A stretch of DNA of 64,000 nt, taken from contig NZ_QUMQ01000001.1 in NCBI RefSeq assembly GCF_003387075.1, positions 4,030,001 to 4,094,000 of the forward strand, written 5' to 3'. Below the pieces are notes generated by a model that was not told where the DNA came from, did no database searches, and saw nothing but the letters and a program-made list of their open reading frames with translations. Made by a program: the position numbers and the translations under genes. Shown here in pieces: positions 53,779 to 62,280 of the stretch (the first letter of the stretch is position 1; every line of letters starts with the position of its first letter). This DNA is from Asanoa ferruginea (GTDB lineage Bacteria > Actinomycetota > Actinomycetes > Mycobacteriales > Micromonosporaceae).

Positions 53779-54112
53779 TTGTCCGCACCCGCTTGGCTGC
53801 GCGGCGCCGGCTCCGGCTCCTCGGTCGTGGCAGCGCCGGCATGGGCGGCGGTCGCTGAGCGCGGCTGGCGGCGCCTTCGCTTTGTCTCGCGCCGGTCGGG
53901 GCCCGATCGTTGTGGTATGTCGCCGACGCGTGCGCTGGGCGATGGTCTTCGGTCGTGCTCGGGCTGGATGGCGGGGTCGCGAGCGCTGGTCATCGGGGCG
54001 GTCGTGCTCGGGGCCGGGAGTGCCCGTCGCGTTGTTCCCGTTTGCCGCGGCAGCATCTGGGCGATGAAGCCCATCGCCCCCCGCAGACCTGTTCGGGTCG
54101 CGGCAGGGGTGA

Positions 54113-54200
54113 TTGTGTGGCGCGGGCCTGGCAGCGGAGCGCAGCGCAGCGGTCCCCGGCGGGAGCGACGGTCGTGCCGCCGACGAGCCCGGGACCGGTT
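54113..54200 (+). repeat. Dispersed intergenic repeat, copy 6
   Basis: Clear copy: gattgtgtggcgcgggcctg, gcagcggagcgcagcgcagc, ggtccccggcgggagcgacg, gtcgtgccgccgacgagccc and gggaccgg. Confidence 0.8.
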
Positions 54201-54235
54201 GCTGCTTGGGCTTTGCGGCTTTCCGGCTTCTCCGG

Positions 54236-54466
54236 TTAGGAGGAGGAGCGGAGGCCGTTGCGGCGGAGGACGGCGTCGCCGATGACCGCGAGGATGAGGC
54301 CTGCGGCGATGCCGTTGAGCCAGATGCGCTCGACGCCGGAGACCTCGTTGTTGCAGAACTGCATCAGCACCAGGGAGATCGCGACGACGACGGCACCGAT
54401 CTGGCCGCCCTTGCGGTGACCCGGCTTCTTCTGGTCGGGGGCGATGACCGGCTCGTGCTCTGCCAC
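54236..54466 (-). CDS. Small membrane protein, 76 aa
   Basis: Minus-strand gene, GTG start, good SD (gagggaggagccacgag). The product VAEHEPVIAPDQKKPGHRKG has a short charged N-terminus and then two hydrophobic stretches: GAVVVAISLVLMQFCNN and WLNGIAAGLILAVIGDAV. It ends in RRNGLRSSS. I do not recognise a family; it stands alone before a divergent MBL-Rieske gene. Confidence 0.7.
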   Translation of the reverse strand: MAEHEPVIAPDQKKPGHRKGGQIGAVVVAISLVLMQFCNNEVSGVERIWLNGIAAGLILAVIGDAVLRRNGLRSSS

Positions 54467-54599
54467 CTCGTGGCTCCTCCCTCGGATGGATCGGAGATCA
54501 GTGTGGCACGCCCGTGGCGTCGAGGATCGGGCACCCCGGCTCGTCGGGTAGCGTTTTCGCCGTACACGACGATGCTTTTGATCTTGGGGGTTTGCTGCC

Positions 54600-56198
54600 G
54601 TGCGAGTGACCGGGACGGGACACGCCAGCATGCGGATCGACACCCCAGCGGGGAGCATTCTGTGCGACCCCTGGGTTAATCCCGCCTATTTCGCGTCGTG
54701 GTTTCCCTTCCCCGACAACTCGCTGCTCGACTGGGAGACGCTCGGGCAGGTCGACTACCTGTATCTGAGCCACCTGCACCGCGACCACTTCGACGCCCCG
54801 CACCTTAAGCGGTTTGTCTCGAAGAAGGCGCGCGTGCTGCTGCCGGAGTATCCGACCAGTGAGCTCGAGGACCAGCTTCGCGAGCTCGGGTTCACCGACT
54901 TCATCAAGACCGTGTCCGAGGAGGTCGTCGAGCTCGACGGCGGTCTCAAGGTCATGATCCAGGCGTTGACGTCGCCGACGGACGGGCCGATCGGTGACTC
55001 GTCGCTCTGGGTCGAATATGACGGGGTGCGGCTGCTCAACCAGAACGACGCGCGGCCGACCGACCTGTCACTGTTCACCTCCCTCGGGCACGTGCACGCG
55101 CACATGCTGCAGTTTTCGGGCGCGATCTGGTATCCGATGGTCTACGAGCTGCCGCAGTCGGCGAAGACCGCGTTCGGTAAGCAGAAGCGCGATCGGCAGT
55201 TTGACCGGACCTGGCGCTACATCGATGACCTGAAGGCGTCGCACGTCTTCCCGATCGCCGGGCCGCCGTGCTTCCTCGACGACGAGTTGTGGCAGTTCAA
55301 CGACATCTTCGGCGACGAGGGCAACATCTTCCCGGACCAGTCGGTGTTCATGAAGGAGTACGCCAAGGTCGGCGGCACCAACGCCATCGTTCTGCTGCCC
55401 GGCAGCGTCACCGAGGTCACCGAGTCGTCGGCCGAGACCACGCACCCCACCGATGTCGACGAGTTCTTCGCCAACAAGGTGGCCCACCTCGAAGAGATGC
55501 GCGAGCGCAAGCGCCCGATCATCGTGGCCGAGAAGGCGTCGTGGCGGCACCCCGAGATCGACGTGCTCAAGGAGATGAAGCGCCGCATCGAGCCGCTCCT
55601 CGAAGAGTCGATCTACCTGGCCAAGGGCGTCGGTGGTCCGGTGCGCTTCGACCTGGTCGGCTACGACGGCGAATCAGTCGAGTCGATCGTGGTCGACTTC
55701 CCGGGCAAGGAGGTCCGGCGGTATGCGGACGAGAAGGTCCGCTATCGCTTCCGCACTGAACGGGCGCTCGTGGAGCACCTCCTTTTCATCGACGAGGTCG
55801 ACTGGGTCAACTCGCTGTTCCTCTCCTGCCGCTTCTCGGCGGCGCGGATCGGGCAATACAACGAGTTCGTGTATGCGTTCTTCAAGTGCCTGTCGGAAGA
55901 GCGGCTGCAATACGCCGAGGGCTGGTATGACGAGCACGAGCGCACCACCGACGCCGAAGACGTCACCCTCGGCGACTGGGTCGTCCAGCGGCGCTGCCCG
56001 CACCTCAAGGCCGACCTGACCCGCTTCGGCATCGTCGACGGCGATCAGCTCACCTGCCAGCTGCACGGATGGCGCTTCGACCTGCCGAGCGGGCGCTGCC
56101 TGACCGGTGTCGGTCACCAGATCCGCGCGCGCCGGGTCGGCGAGCCCGCACCCAGCACCGAGGGCGACACGCCGGAAGCAGCGGCGACGCCGGCCTAA
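54600..56198 (+). CDS. Metallo-beta-lactamase-fold protein with C-terminal Rieske domain
   Basis: Protein of 532 aa. The N-terminal part has the MBL motif SHLHRDHFD (57-65) and upstream GTGHASMRID. The C-terminus has the Rieske [2Fe-2S] ligands: CPH (466-468) and CQLHGW (486-491), spaced as C-x-H-x17-C-x2-H. The combination recalls CMP-N-acetylneuraminate hydroxylase (CMAH)-like proteins, though the substrate in bacteria is unknown. Actinobacterial homologues exist as far as I recall. GTG start at 54600. It stands alone. Confidence 0.8.
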   Translation: MRVTGTGHASMRIDTPAGSILCDPWVNPAYFASWFPFPDNSLLDWETLGQVDYLYLSHLHRDHFDAPHLKRFVSKKARVLLPEYPTSELEDQLRELGFTDFIKTVSEEVVELDGGLKVMIQALTSPTDGPIGDSSLWVEYDGVRLLNQNDARPTDLSLFTSLGHVHAHMLQFSGAIWYPMVYELPQSAKTAFGKQKRDRQFDRTWRYIDDLKASHVFPIAGPPCFLDDELWQFNDIFGDEGNIFPDQSVFMKEYAKVGGTNAIVLLPGSVTEVTESSAETTHPTDVDEFFANKVAHLEEMRERKRPIIVAEKASWRHPEIDVLKEMKRRIEPLLEESIYLAKGVGGPVRFDLVGYDGESVESIVVDFPGKEVRRYADEKVRYRFRTERALVEHLLFIDEVDWVNSLFLSCRFSAARIGQYNEFVYAFFKCLSEERLQYAEGWYDEHERTTDAEDVTLGDWVVQRRCPHLKADLTRFGIVDGDQLTCQLHGWRFDLPSGRCLTGVGHQIRARRVGEPAPSTEGDTPEAAATPA

Positions 56199-56208
56199 GC
56201 CCCGCGGC

Positions 56209-56697
56209 CTAGCGGAGCAGGAACGCGAGCTCCATCTCCCACTTGTCGATGGGCACCTCCACAGGGTTGGAGTGGTAGAACTCGAGCCGGCAGCGCCAGA
56301 CGTCGCCGGCTGGTGAGTCGTGTCGGTCGAACTCGAGGTCGCGACCGTGTGCCCAGCCGAGGAAGTCGCCGGTCACCTGGAGCAGGTCGTCGGGGTGGCC
56401 GACGTGGGTGACGGTCGCGTAGCGGCCCGCCGGCAGGACGCCCGCGAAGATCTCGCCGCTGCCCTCGACGGGCGCTCTGACCGGGACGCCGGCCTCGATC
56501 TCCAGCTCGCGCTCCATGTCGATCACGTTGTATTTGAGGAACGGTGCGCCGGCCGGTTGGATGCCGCGTTGGCCCAGCCAGACGAACAGGTCGGGGATGC
56601 GATCGGCGATGTCGGCGATGGAGGCCATCGTGACCGTGCGTTTGATGCCGACATAGTCCTGCGTCGGGCGGTCGGTGACAGTGGGCTCGATGGTCAC
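56209..56697 (-). CDS. GyrI-like/effector-binding-domain protein
   Basis: Protein of 162 aa beginning VTIEPTVTDRPTQDYVGIKRTV, with a start GTG preceded by aaggaggaaccggcc. The pattern (PDLFVWLGQRGIQPAGAPFLKYNVIDMERELEIEAGVPV, then LPAGRYATVTHVGHPDDL, then CRLEFYHSNPVEVPIDKWEMELAFLL) is that of stand-alone GyrI-like domains related to the effector-binding part of AraC/BmrR regulators. It has no HTH. It may bind a drug-like ligand; the nearby TetR/MmpL pair fits a drug-response locality. Confidence 0.82.
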   Translation of the reverse strand: MTIEPTVTDRPTQDYVGIKRTVTMASIADIADRIPDLFVWLGQRGIQPAGAPFLKYNVIDMERELEIEAGVPVRAPVEGSGEIFAGVLPAGRYATVTHVGHPDDLLQVTGDFLGWAHGRDLEFDRHDSPAGDVWRCRLEFYHSNPVEVPIDKWEMELAFLLR

Positions 56698-56774
56698 GGC
56701 CGGTTCCTCCTTCGTGGCTGGATGCGACCGGACCATTATGTGTGGGGGCTCCGACAGAAAATCGGCCCGCGCGC

Positions 56775-57509
56775 TCAGGCCTTGCCGGCGTGTGGGGTGA
56801 ACTGGTCGACGTAGGCGTGCAACTCCATCTCGAAGAGCGCACCCGGGTCGGAAACGGCCCAGCGCAGGTGGTGGAAGACCTCCATGGAGACCAGGCCGTA
56901 AAGCCGTGACCAGCCACTGAGGAACGCCCACGCCACCTCGATCGGCACCTCTTCGCCGTGGCTGGCGCGCAACGGCTCCAGGTGGGCGGCGAGGCGCTCC
57001 TCCATCAGCGACCGCGGCGGGGTGGGGTAGGGATCGCGCAGCCAGAGGACGTTGATCGTCTCCATGAACGGGCGGCCGAACTCGACGCCAGGGTGATGCT
57101 CGTCGTCGCAGTTTTCCTGGAACGCGACGATGCCGGGCAGCGGATTGCCGAGGATCAGCGCGAACTCGGCCGGGTGTGCCACCGACCAGTCGCGGAACGC
57201 GCGCGCCATCGCCTTGAGCTGCTCGAGCGGGTCGTCGCCGGCGTCGGCCTTGGCGGCACCGACGACGGCGGACAGCTCGATGTAGAGATCGCCGGCCAGG
57301 GCCTCGATCAGCGCGTCGAGACTGTCGAAATAGCGGTAGATCGCGGGGGCTGTCATGCCCATCTCGCGGGCGATGGCGCGCAGCGAGATCGCGTCGGGAC
57401 CGCCGGTGACCAGCAGCCGGCGCGCCTCTTCCTTGATCTCGGAGAGGGTTGACGTGCGCAACCGTTCACGGCGTGTCGGCGCGCTCAACCGCGAACCCCC
57501 TTGACTCAC
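56775..57509 (-). CDS. TetR-family regulator next to MmpL transporter
   Basis: Protein of 244 aa. The HTH is in EIKEEARRLLVTGGPDAISLRAIAREMGMTAPAIYRYF, and the C-terminal region resembles the WHG-type TetR ligand domain (WAFLSGWSRLYGLVSMEVFHHL). I choose the GTG at 57509 because it leaves all three palindromic sites (57513-57557) outside the gene and gives the usual short N-terminus; an ATG at 57542 would put two operators inside the coding region. It probably represses itself and the divergent MmpL gene. Confidence 0.85.
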   Translation of the reverse strand: MSQGGSRLSAPTRRERLRTSTLSEIKEEARRLLVTGGPDAISLRAIAREMGMTAPAIYRYFDSLDALIEALAGDLYIELSAVVGAAKADAGDDPLEQLKAMARAFRDWSVAHPAEFALILGNPLPGIVAFQENCDDEHHPGVEFGRPFMETINVLWLRDPYPTPPRSLMEERLAAHLEPLRASHGEEVPIEVAWAFLSGWSRLYGLVSMEVFHHLRWAVSDPGALFEMELHAYVDQFTPHAGKA

Positions 57510-57512
57510 GAG

Positions 57513-57557
57513 AACAGCGTTGCCATAGTTAACGCCGTTCATCTTCCTAACGCTGTT
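57513..57557. promoter_or_regulatory. Three TetR operator-like palindromes, 18-bp spacing
   Basis: aacagcgtt (57513-57521), aacgccgtt (57531-57539) and aacgctgtt (57549-57557) share the pattern AACGnnGTT or its complement. Centres lie exactly 18 bp apart, in the divergent promoter region of the TetR and MmpL genes. Confidence 0.75.
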
Positions 57558-57588
57558 CGTAGTTTTGCACAGATCTCTGGGGGGATCC

Positions 57589-59766
57589 ATGTTCGCCTGG
57601 TGGGGGCGCGCAGTGGTCCGGTTCCGTTGGCTGGTGCTGACGGCCGCGGCGGTGCTGGTCGTGGTGGGCGCGGCGTGGGGCACGGGGGTGTTCGGTGCGC
57701 TGACCGGCGGCGGGTTCGAAGACCCGAAGGCCGAGTCGACCCAGTTCCGCGAACGCACGATCGCCGAACTCGGCAACCAGGACGTCGACGTGCTGGTGCT
57801 CTATTCGAACCCGACGGCGGTGGTCGACGACCCCGCGTTCCGTGATCCGGTGACCGCGACCCTGGCCAAGGTCCGCGCCCTGCCCGAGGTGGCGAGCGTG
57901 GTCAGCTTCTACGACGCGCAGGCGACGGCGCTGGTCTCCAACGACCGGCACGCGACCTACGCGATGGTGCAGCTCAAGGCGCTCGACCCGGATGCCAAGA
58001 GCTCTGCCTACGAAGCGATCGAGCCGACGTTGACCGCTCCCGGCATCACGACGCGGACCGGCGGCACGATCCCGTTCCTGCACGAGGCCAACACGCAGAC
58101 CAGTGCCGATCTGGCACGGGCCGAGACGTTCTCGTTGCCGGTCCTGCTCGTCCTGCTGGTGCTGATCTTCGGTGGCCTGGCGGCGGCCGCCACTCCGTTG
58201 ATGATCGGCGGGATCGCGATCCTCGGCTCGCTGGTGGTCGTCCGGCTGCTCAACATGGTCACCGACGTGTCCGTCTTCGCGGTCAACATCATCACGTTGA
58301 TCGGGCTAGGCATGGCGGTCGACTACGCGCTGTTCATCGTCAGCCGGTTCCGCGAGGAGTTGGCCGGTGGACACGCACCTCCTGCGGCGATCGCCCGCAC
58401 GATGGCCACCGCGGGTCGCACGGTCCTGGTCTCGGGCCTGACGATCGCGCTGGCGCTGGCCAGCCTGTTGATCTTCCCGCAGACGTTCCTGCGGTCGATG
58501 GGCTTCGGTGGCCTCGCCGCCGTGCTCGTCGCGATGCTGGCTGCCCTGACGGCTCTGCCGGCCCTGCTGGCGGTGCTCGGTCACCGGATCAACGCGCTGC
58601 GCATCCCATTGCCCTGGCGGCGGGGCCGGGAGCGCACCACCGGCGACGGCGCTTGGGCGCGGATCGCCAGGAGCGTGATGCGACGACCCATCGTGTACGC
58701 CGCCGGCGTCATCGTCATCCTCGCTGTCCTGGCGTCGCCGGTGCTGCGGATCGGGTTCGGTGGGTTCGACGAGCGGGTGCTGCCGCCCGGCGCCGAGCCG
58801 CGGGCGGTGTCCGACGCGATCAGCGCCGACTTCCCGGGCGGCACGATCGGGCCGGTCGAGGTGCTCGTGTCCGGCGGCGGCCAGGCTGGGGCGCAGCAGT
58901 TCGCGTCGACCATCGGCAGCCTGCCCGACGTGACCGGCGTTCAGGTCACCGCAGCGCGGGGCGAGACGTCATTGCTCACTGTCACCTACCACGGCGAGTC
59001 GACCGGCGACGCGGCGCAACAGGTGGTCCGGGCGATCCGCGATCTGCCGGCGCCGGCCGGGTCCGACGTGCTGGTCGGCGGGCGCACGGCGGCCGACCTC
59101 GACCTGATCGACAGCCTGATCTCACACCTGCCGTGGATGGCCCTGATCATGGCCGCGGCGACGCTGATCCTGCTGTTCTTGGCGTTCGGCTCGATCGTGC
59201 TGCCGATCAAGGCGGTGCTGATGAACCTGGTCTCGATCGGGGCCTCCTTCGGCGTGGTGGTCTGGGTCTTCCAGGACGGGCACTTCGCCGACTTCCTCGG
59301 GTTCACGCCGACCGGCTTCATCGAGCCGAGCAATCCGATCCTGATGCTGGCCGTCCTGTTCGGACTCGCGACCGACTACGAGGTGTTCCTGCTGTCCCGA
59401 GTCCGCGAAGAGTGGGACCGCACCGGCGACAACACCGCATCGGTGGCCACGGGTCTGCAACACACGGGGCGGATCATCACGGCGGCCGCGTTGCTGTTGA
59501 TCGTGGTTGTGGCCGGGTTCGCCAGTGGGGGGATCGCTTTCATCAAGCTGATCGGCGTCGGCATGATCGTGGCCATCATCGTCGACGCCACGCTGGTGCG
59601 ACTGCTGCTGGTGCCCGCGACGATGCGACTCCTCGGGCGCTGGAACTGGTGGGCACCGGGTCCGCTGGGCGCGGTCTACCGGCGGTTCGGGATCCGCGAA
59701 CTCGAGCCAGGCCCGGACACCGCCGTGAAGGAGGATGCGCTGGCCGGCCGTGGCCGATCGGGCTGA
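57589..59766 (+). CDS. MMPL family transporter
   Basis: RND-superfamily membrane protein of 725 aa with two halves of about six helices each. The first helix is RWLVLTAAAVLVVVGAAWG. Two exporter domains follow: TLIGLGMAVDYALFIVSRFREELAGG in the first and LAVLFGLATDYEVFLLSRVREEWDR in the second, both with the conserved acidic residue-tyrosine-FLLSR pattern used in proton coupling. The ATG at 57589 follows ggggggatcc; the frame is open to 57565. Adjacent TetR and triple operator imply induction by a substrate, probably a lipid or drug. Confidence 0.9.
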   Translation: MFAWWGRAVVRFRWLVLTAAAVLVVVGAAWGTGVFGALTGGGFEDPKAESTQFRERTIAELGNQDVDVLVLYSNPTAVVDDPAFRDPVTATLAKVRALPEVASVVSFYDAQATALVSNDRHATYAMVQLKALDPDAKSSAYEAIEPTLTAPGITTRTGGTIPFLHEANTQTSADLARAETFSLPVLLVLLVLIFGGLAAAATPLMIGGIAILGSLVVVRLLNMVTDVSVFAVNIITLIGLGMAVDYALFIVSRFREELAGGHAPPAAIARTMATAGRTVLVSGLTIALALASLLIFPQTFLRSMGFGGLAAVLVAMLAALTALPALLAVLGHRINALRIPLPWRRGRERTTGDGAWARIARSVMRRPIVYAAGVIVILAVLASPVLRIGFGGFDERVLPPGAEPRAVSDAISADFPGGTIGPVEVLVSGGGQAGAQQFASTIGSLPDVTGVQVTAARGETSLLTVTYHGESTGDAAQQVVRAIRDLPAPAGSDVLVGGRTAADLDLIDSLISHLPWMALIMAAATLILLFLAFGSIVLPIKAVLMNLVSIGASFGVVVWVFQDGHFADFLGFTPTGFIEPSNPILMLAVLFGLATDYEVFLLSRVREEWDRTGDNTASVATGLQHTGRIITAAALLLIVVVAGFASGGIAFIKLIGVGMIVAIIVDATLVRLLLVPATMRLLGRWNWWAPGPLGAVYRRFGIRELEPGPDTAVKEDALAGRGRSG

Positions 59767-59814
59767 GCGCCGTCTTCGGGGGTTCAAGTAGGCCAGCGGC
59801 GGCGCGTGCCGGGC

Positions 59815-60651
59815 TCAGGTGGTCTGGAGGAGGGCGGCACGGCGAGGGGTCATGGCCTCGTTCAGCGCCAGGGTTCCGGAATAGCCGGCCAGGACGATGA
59901 CGTGGAACAGGTAGAGCCACAGCAACACCGCGACCACGGCGCCTACGGGGTCGAAGCCGCCGAAGGGGATCCCCAGGTCGAGGGGGAAGGAGGCGAACAG
60001 GACGAAGCCGTGCAGGAAGCCGGAGAGGTTGGCTGCCGTGAACGAGCCGACCAGGGCAGTTGGCCGCCAATCGGGACGGCCGGGGCCGACGACGCGGTAG
60101 ACCCAGATCAGCACCGGAGTCAGTACCAGCCAGACGGCCAGGAACGAGAGAACCACGCCCAGCACGAGGGCCCAGCCACCGCGACGGACCAGCCCGGTGG
60201 TGTAGGGGAGGGCGGCGATCGTGGCCAGGACGAGTGCCGGTGCCGGCGCCAGCAGGGGAAGCAGGAGCAGGCGGCCGCGCCAGCCGATCAGGCGTTCGGC
60301 TCCCGGCTGCGCCACGGAGACGAAGGCCCGGCGCAGGCCCTCGCCGTAGAAGGACGCAGGCAACAGCGACGCCAGGGCCAGCCAGGGCGTGAGGCTGACG
60401 CCGGCCTCGACGAGAGCGGCGGCCGCGCGGTCGGCGCCGATCGAGCTGGGCAGGGTGTCGGTCGCGTATGAGGTCAGCCGGCGCACCCGGTCGGCTCCGA
60501 CGAGGAGGGCGGTGAGCCACAAGGCAAGCAGTGAGACCGGCACGATGGCGATGGCGCCGTAGAACGTGATCGCGGCGGCGTGCAGCGACAGGTCCCGCCC
60601 GCGCATGGGTGCGAACGCCGAGCGCGCCACCCTTCGCAAGCCCTCGACCAT
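59815..60651 (-). CDS. YihY/BrkB-type membrane protein
   Basis: Protein of 278 aa with about six helices: LHAAAITFYGAIAIVPVSLLALWLTALL, WLALASLLPASFYGEGLRRAF, and others ending in VLLWLYLFHVIVLAGYSGTLALNE, a well-known YihY/UPF0761 pattern. ATG at 60651, with gtgagggc before it. Function of the family is not established despite the BrkB name. The stop is 48 bp from the MmpL stop (convergent). Confidence 0.85.
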   Translation of the reverse strand: MVEGLRRVARSAFAPMRGRDLSLHAAAITFYGAIAIVPVSLLALWLTALLVGADRVRRLTSYATDTLPSSIGADRAAAALVEAGVSLTPWLALASLLPASFYGEGLRRAFVSVAQPGAERLIGWRGRLLLLPLLAPAPALVLATIAALPYTTGLVRRGGWALVLGVVLSFLAVWLVLTPVLIWVYRVVGPGRPDWRPTALVGSFTAANLSGFLHGFVLFASFPLDLGIPFGGFDPVGAVVAVLLWLYLFHVIVLAGYSGTLALNEAMTPRRAALLQTT

Positions 60652-60701
60652 GCCCTCACTTTCCCTGGAAGGGCGTTCGACACTCCCTAGGATTCCCGGA
60701 C

Positions 60702-61244
60702 ATGACGGTCTTCGAGACGGATCGGCTGGTCGTTCGGCAATGGACGGAGAGCGACACCGATGTCGCCCGCGTCTTCGACATGCTGTCCCGCTGGGAGGTC
60801 GCCCGATGGTTGGGCGCCCAGCCGCGGGTCCTGGAGACCGAGGACGAGGCGCTCGCAGCGATCCGTCGTTGGCGGGGCCGCGCGTCCGCCGACGGACTGC
60901 ACGGGGTCTGGGCGGTCGACGTCCGCGACACCGGCACGACCGCGGGCTCGGTCCTGGTGGTTCCGTTGCCGGGCGTCGACAGCGAGCCCAGCGCCGATAT
61001 CGAGGTCGGCTGGCACCTGCATCCCGACTCGTGGGGCCACGGCTACGCGACCGAGTCGGCGGCGGTGGCGATCGAGCGGGTGTTCGCCGCGGGCCTGCCG
61101 GAGATCTACGCGGTGATCCGGGAGGGCAACACACCGTCGACCGCGGTCGCCCGGCGGCTGGGCATGAGCCCGATCGGGATCCAGCGTCGGTGGTACGGCG
61201 GCATCGAGTTGGACACCTACCGACTGGCGGCGAACGACCGCTAG
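60702..61244 (+). CDS. GNAT family acetyltransferase (RimJ/RimL-like)
   Basis: Protein of 180 aa starting MTVFETDRLVVRQWTESDTDV, typical of the RimJ/RimL group. The acetyl-CoA site is in IEVGWHLHPDSWGHGYATESAAVAI and the last part NTPSTAVARRLGMSPIG fits motif B. The acceptor may be a protein N-terminus or a small molecule; nothing indicates which. It is divergent from the YihY-type gene with 50 bp between starts. Confidence 0.88.
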   Translation: MTVFETDRLVVRQWTESDTDVARVFDMLSRWEVARWLGAQPRVLETEDEALAAIRRWRGRASADGLHGVWAVDVRDTGTTAGSVLVVPLPGVDSEPSADIEVGWHLHPDSWGHGYATESAAVAIERVFAAGLPEIYAVIREGNTPSTAVARRLGMSPIGIQRRWYGGIELDTYRLAANDR

Positions 61245-61744
61245 CGTCGCGACTTCCGGCGGGTGACCGCTGGCGGGGTCGCATGGCGGGCGACCGCCGG
61301 CGCGGCGGCCTCTGGTGAGTGGCTGTTAGCGCGGCGCCGTCTGAAGGGCGGCAGGTCGCGCAGCAGCGGTTCGAGGTCGGCCACCGCCCGATTCTCGCCG
61401 CTGGCGGGCCGCATCCGCCCACGACCGCTGACGCGGCGGCATCTGGCGGGCCCTGCCAGCCTGCGGCGTCGGGCGGGTGGCAGTAAGCGCGGTGCGCGTC
61501 TGGCGGGCGACCGCCAGCGCTGCGGCGTTGGGGCGGGCGGCAATCGGCGCGGCCACAATCTCGCGGCAGGCGGCGGACCGTGCCCGTCGTCGTCTGGCTG
61601 ACCATGCGGCCCTTCCCGCCCATACCCGTGCCCGCCCCGCCGAGCGGAGCAGCGTAGCGACCTGGCCGACCGGTGACCAGGTGCGCCTCGATGACCGAGG
61701 CTCCTGGGCATGACCTCGAACCTCGCTGGATCTACCCTCCTTCG
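61245..61744. other. Low-complexity intergenic region
   Basis: 500 bp with many cggcgggcgaccgcc-type partial repeats (for example near 61256, 61287, 61501). Frames on both strands give Arg/Ala/Gly-rich products of different lengths, so no gene is called. The end contains the leader of the 160-aa gene. Confidence 0.55.
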
Positions 61745-62227
61745 ATGCGCATCGTCATCACGGCCCGGCCGGATCCGCGGCGGGTGCCGGCGGCCGTTCG
61801 TTGGGTGTCGCGGTGGCTGTTCCGCGCGTTTTACGTGGTGGGCGCGGTCGTCGTCGGCTTAGGCGTGTTCAGCGCGGTGGCCCTCCCCGGCGACCCGGTG
61901 CTCGACGGCGCGATCATCGTGCTCGGTCTGTTTTGTTTGGCCTACCCGTTCGGGGTGGTCGCGGCGGCCCGGCGGCAGCAGGGGCGATACCAGCCGATGA
62001 CCATCCGCTATGAGATCGACGACGACGGGGTGCTGACCGCGCACGAGCTCGGGGAGTCGACCCTGGAGTGGCCGGCGATCGAGCGCGCGGCGCTCACCAC
62101 CGACTTGTTGCTGATCTGGGTGGGCAAGCGCCAGTACTTTCCGATCCCGGTCACCGACCTCTCCAAGACCCACCGGCGCGAGCTGCGTGACCTGCTTCAG
62201 GAGCAGGGACTACTGCGGCGGTCGTGA
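61745..62227 (+). CDS. YcxB-like membrane protein
   Basis: Protein of 160 aa starting [21 protein letters not shown]. Two helices (about 22-44 and 56-76), then a soluble domain [51 protein letters not shown], the pattern of YcxB-like C-terminal domains. Function unknown. It lies 53 bp upstream of dxr and may be co-transcribed. Confidence 0.75.
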   Translation: MRIVITARPDPRRVPAAVRWVSRWLFRAFYVVGAVVVGLGVFSAVALPGDPVLDGAIIVLGLFCLAYPFGVVAAARRQQGRYQPMTIRYEIDDDGVLTAHELGESTLEWPAIERAALTTDLLLIWVGKRQYFPIPVTDLSKTHRRELRDLLQEQGLLRRS

Positions 62228-62280
62228 ACCCGCCTGTGGACAACTTCGGACCCCGAGCCCCGATAGGGGAGAATGGCCGA

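Larger units (their letters stand above)
53725..54235. other. Intergenic region after the DivIVA-like gene
   Basis: 511 bp. It includes the terminator at 53734-53778, GC-rich sequence with short direct repeats, and dispersed-repeat copy 6 (54113-54200). No convincing gene; open frames here are low-complexity. Confidence 0.6.
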
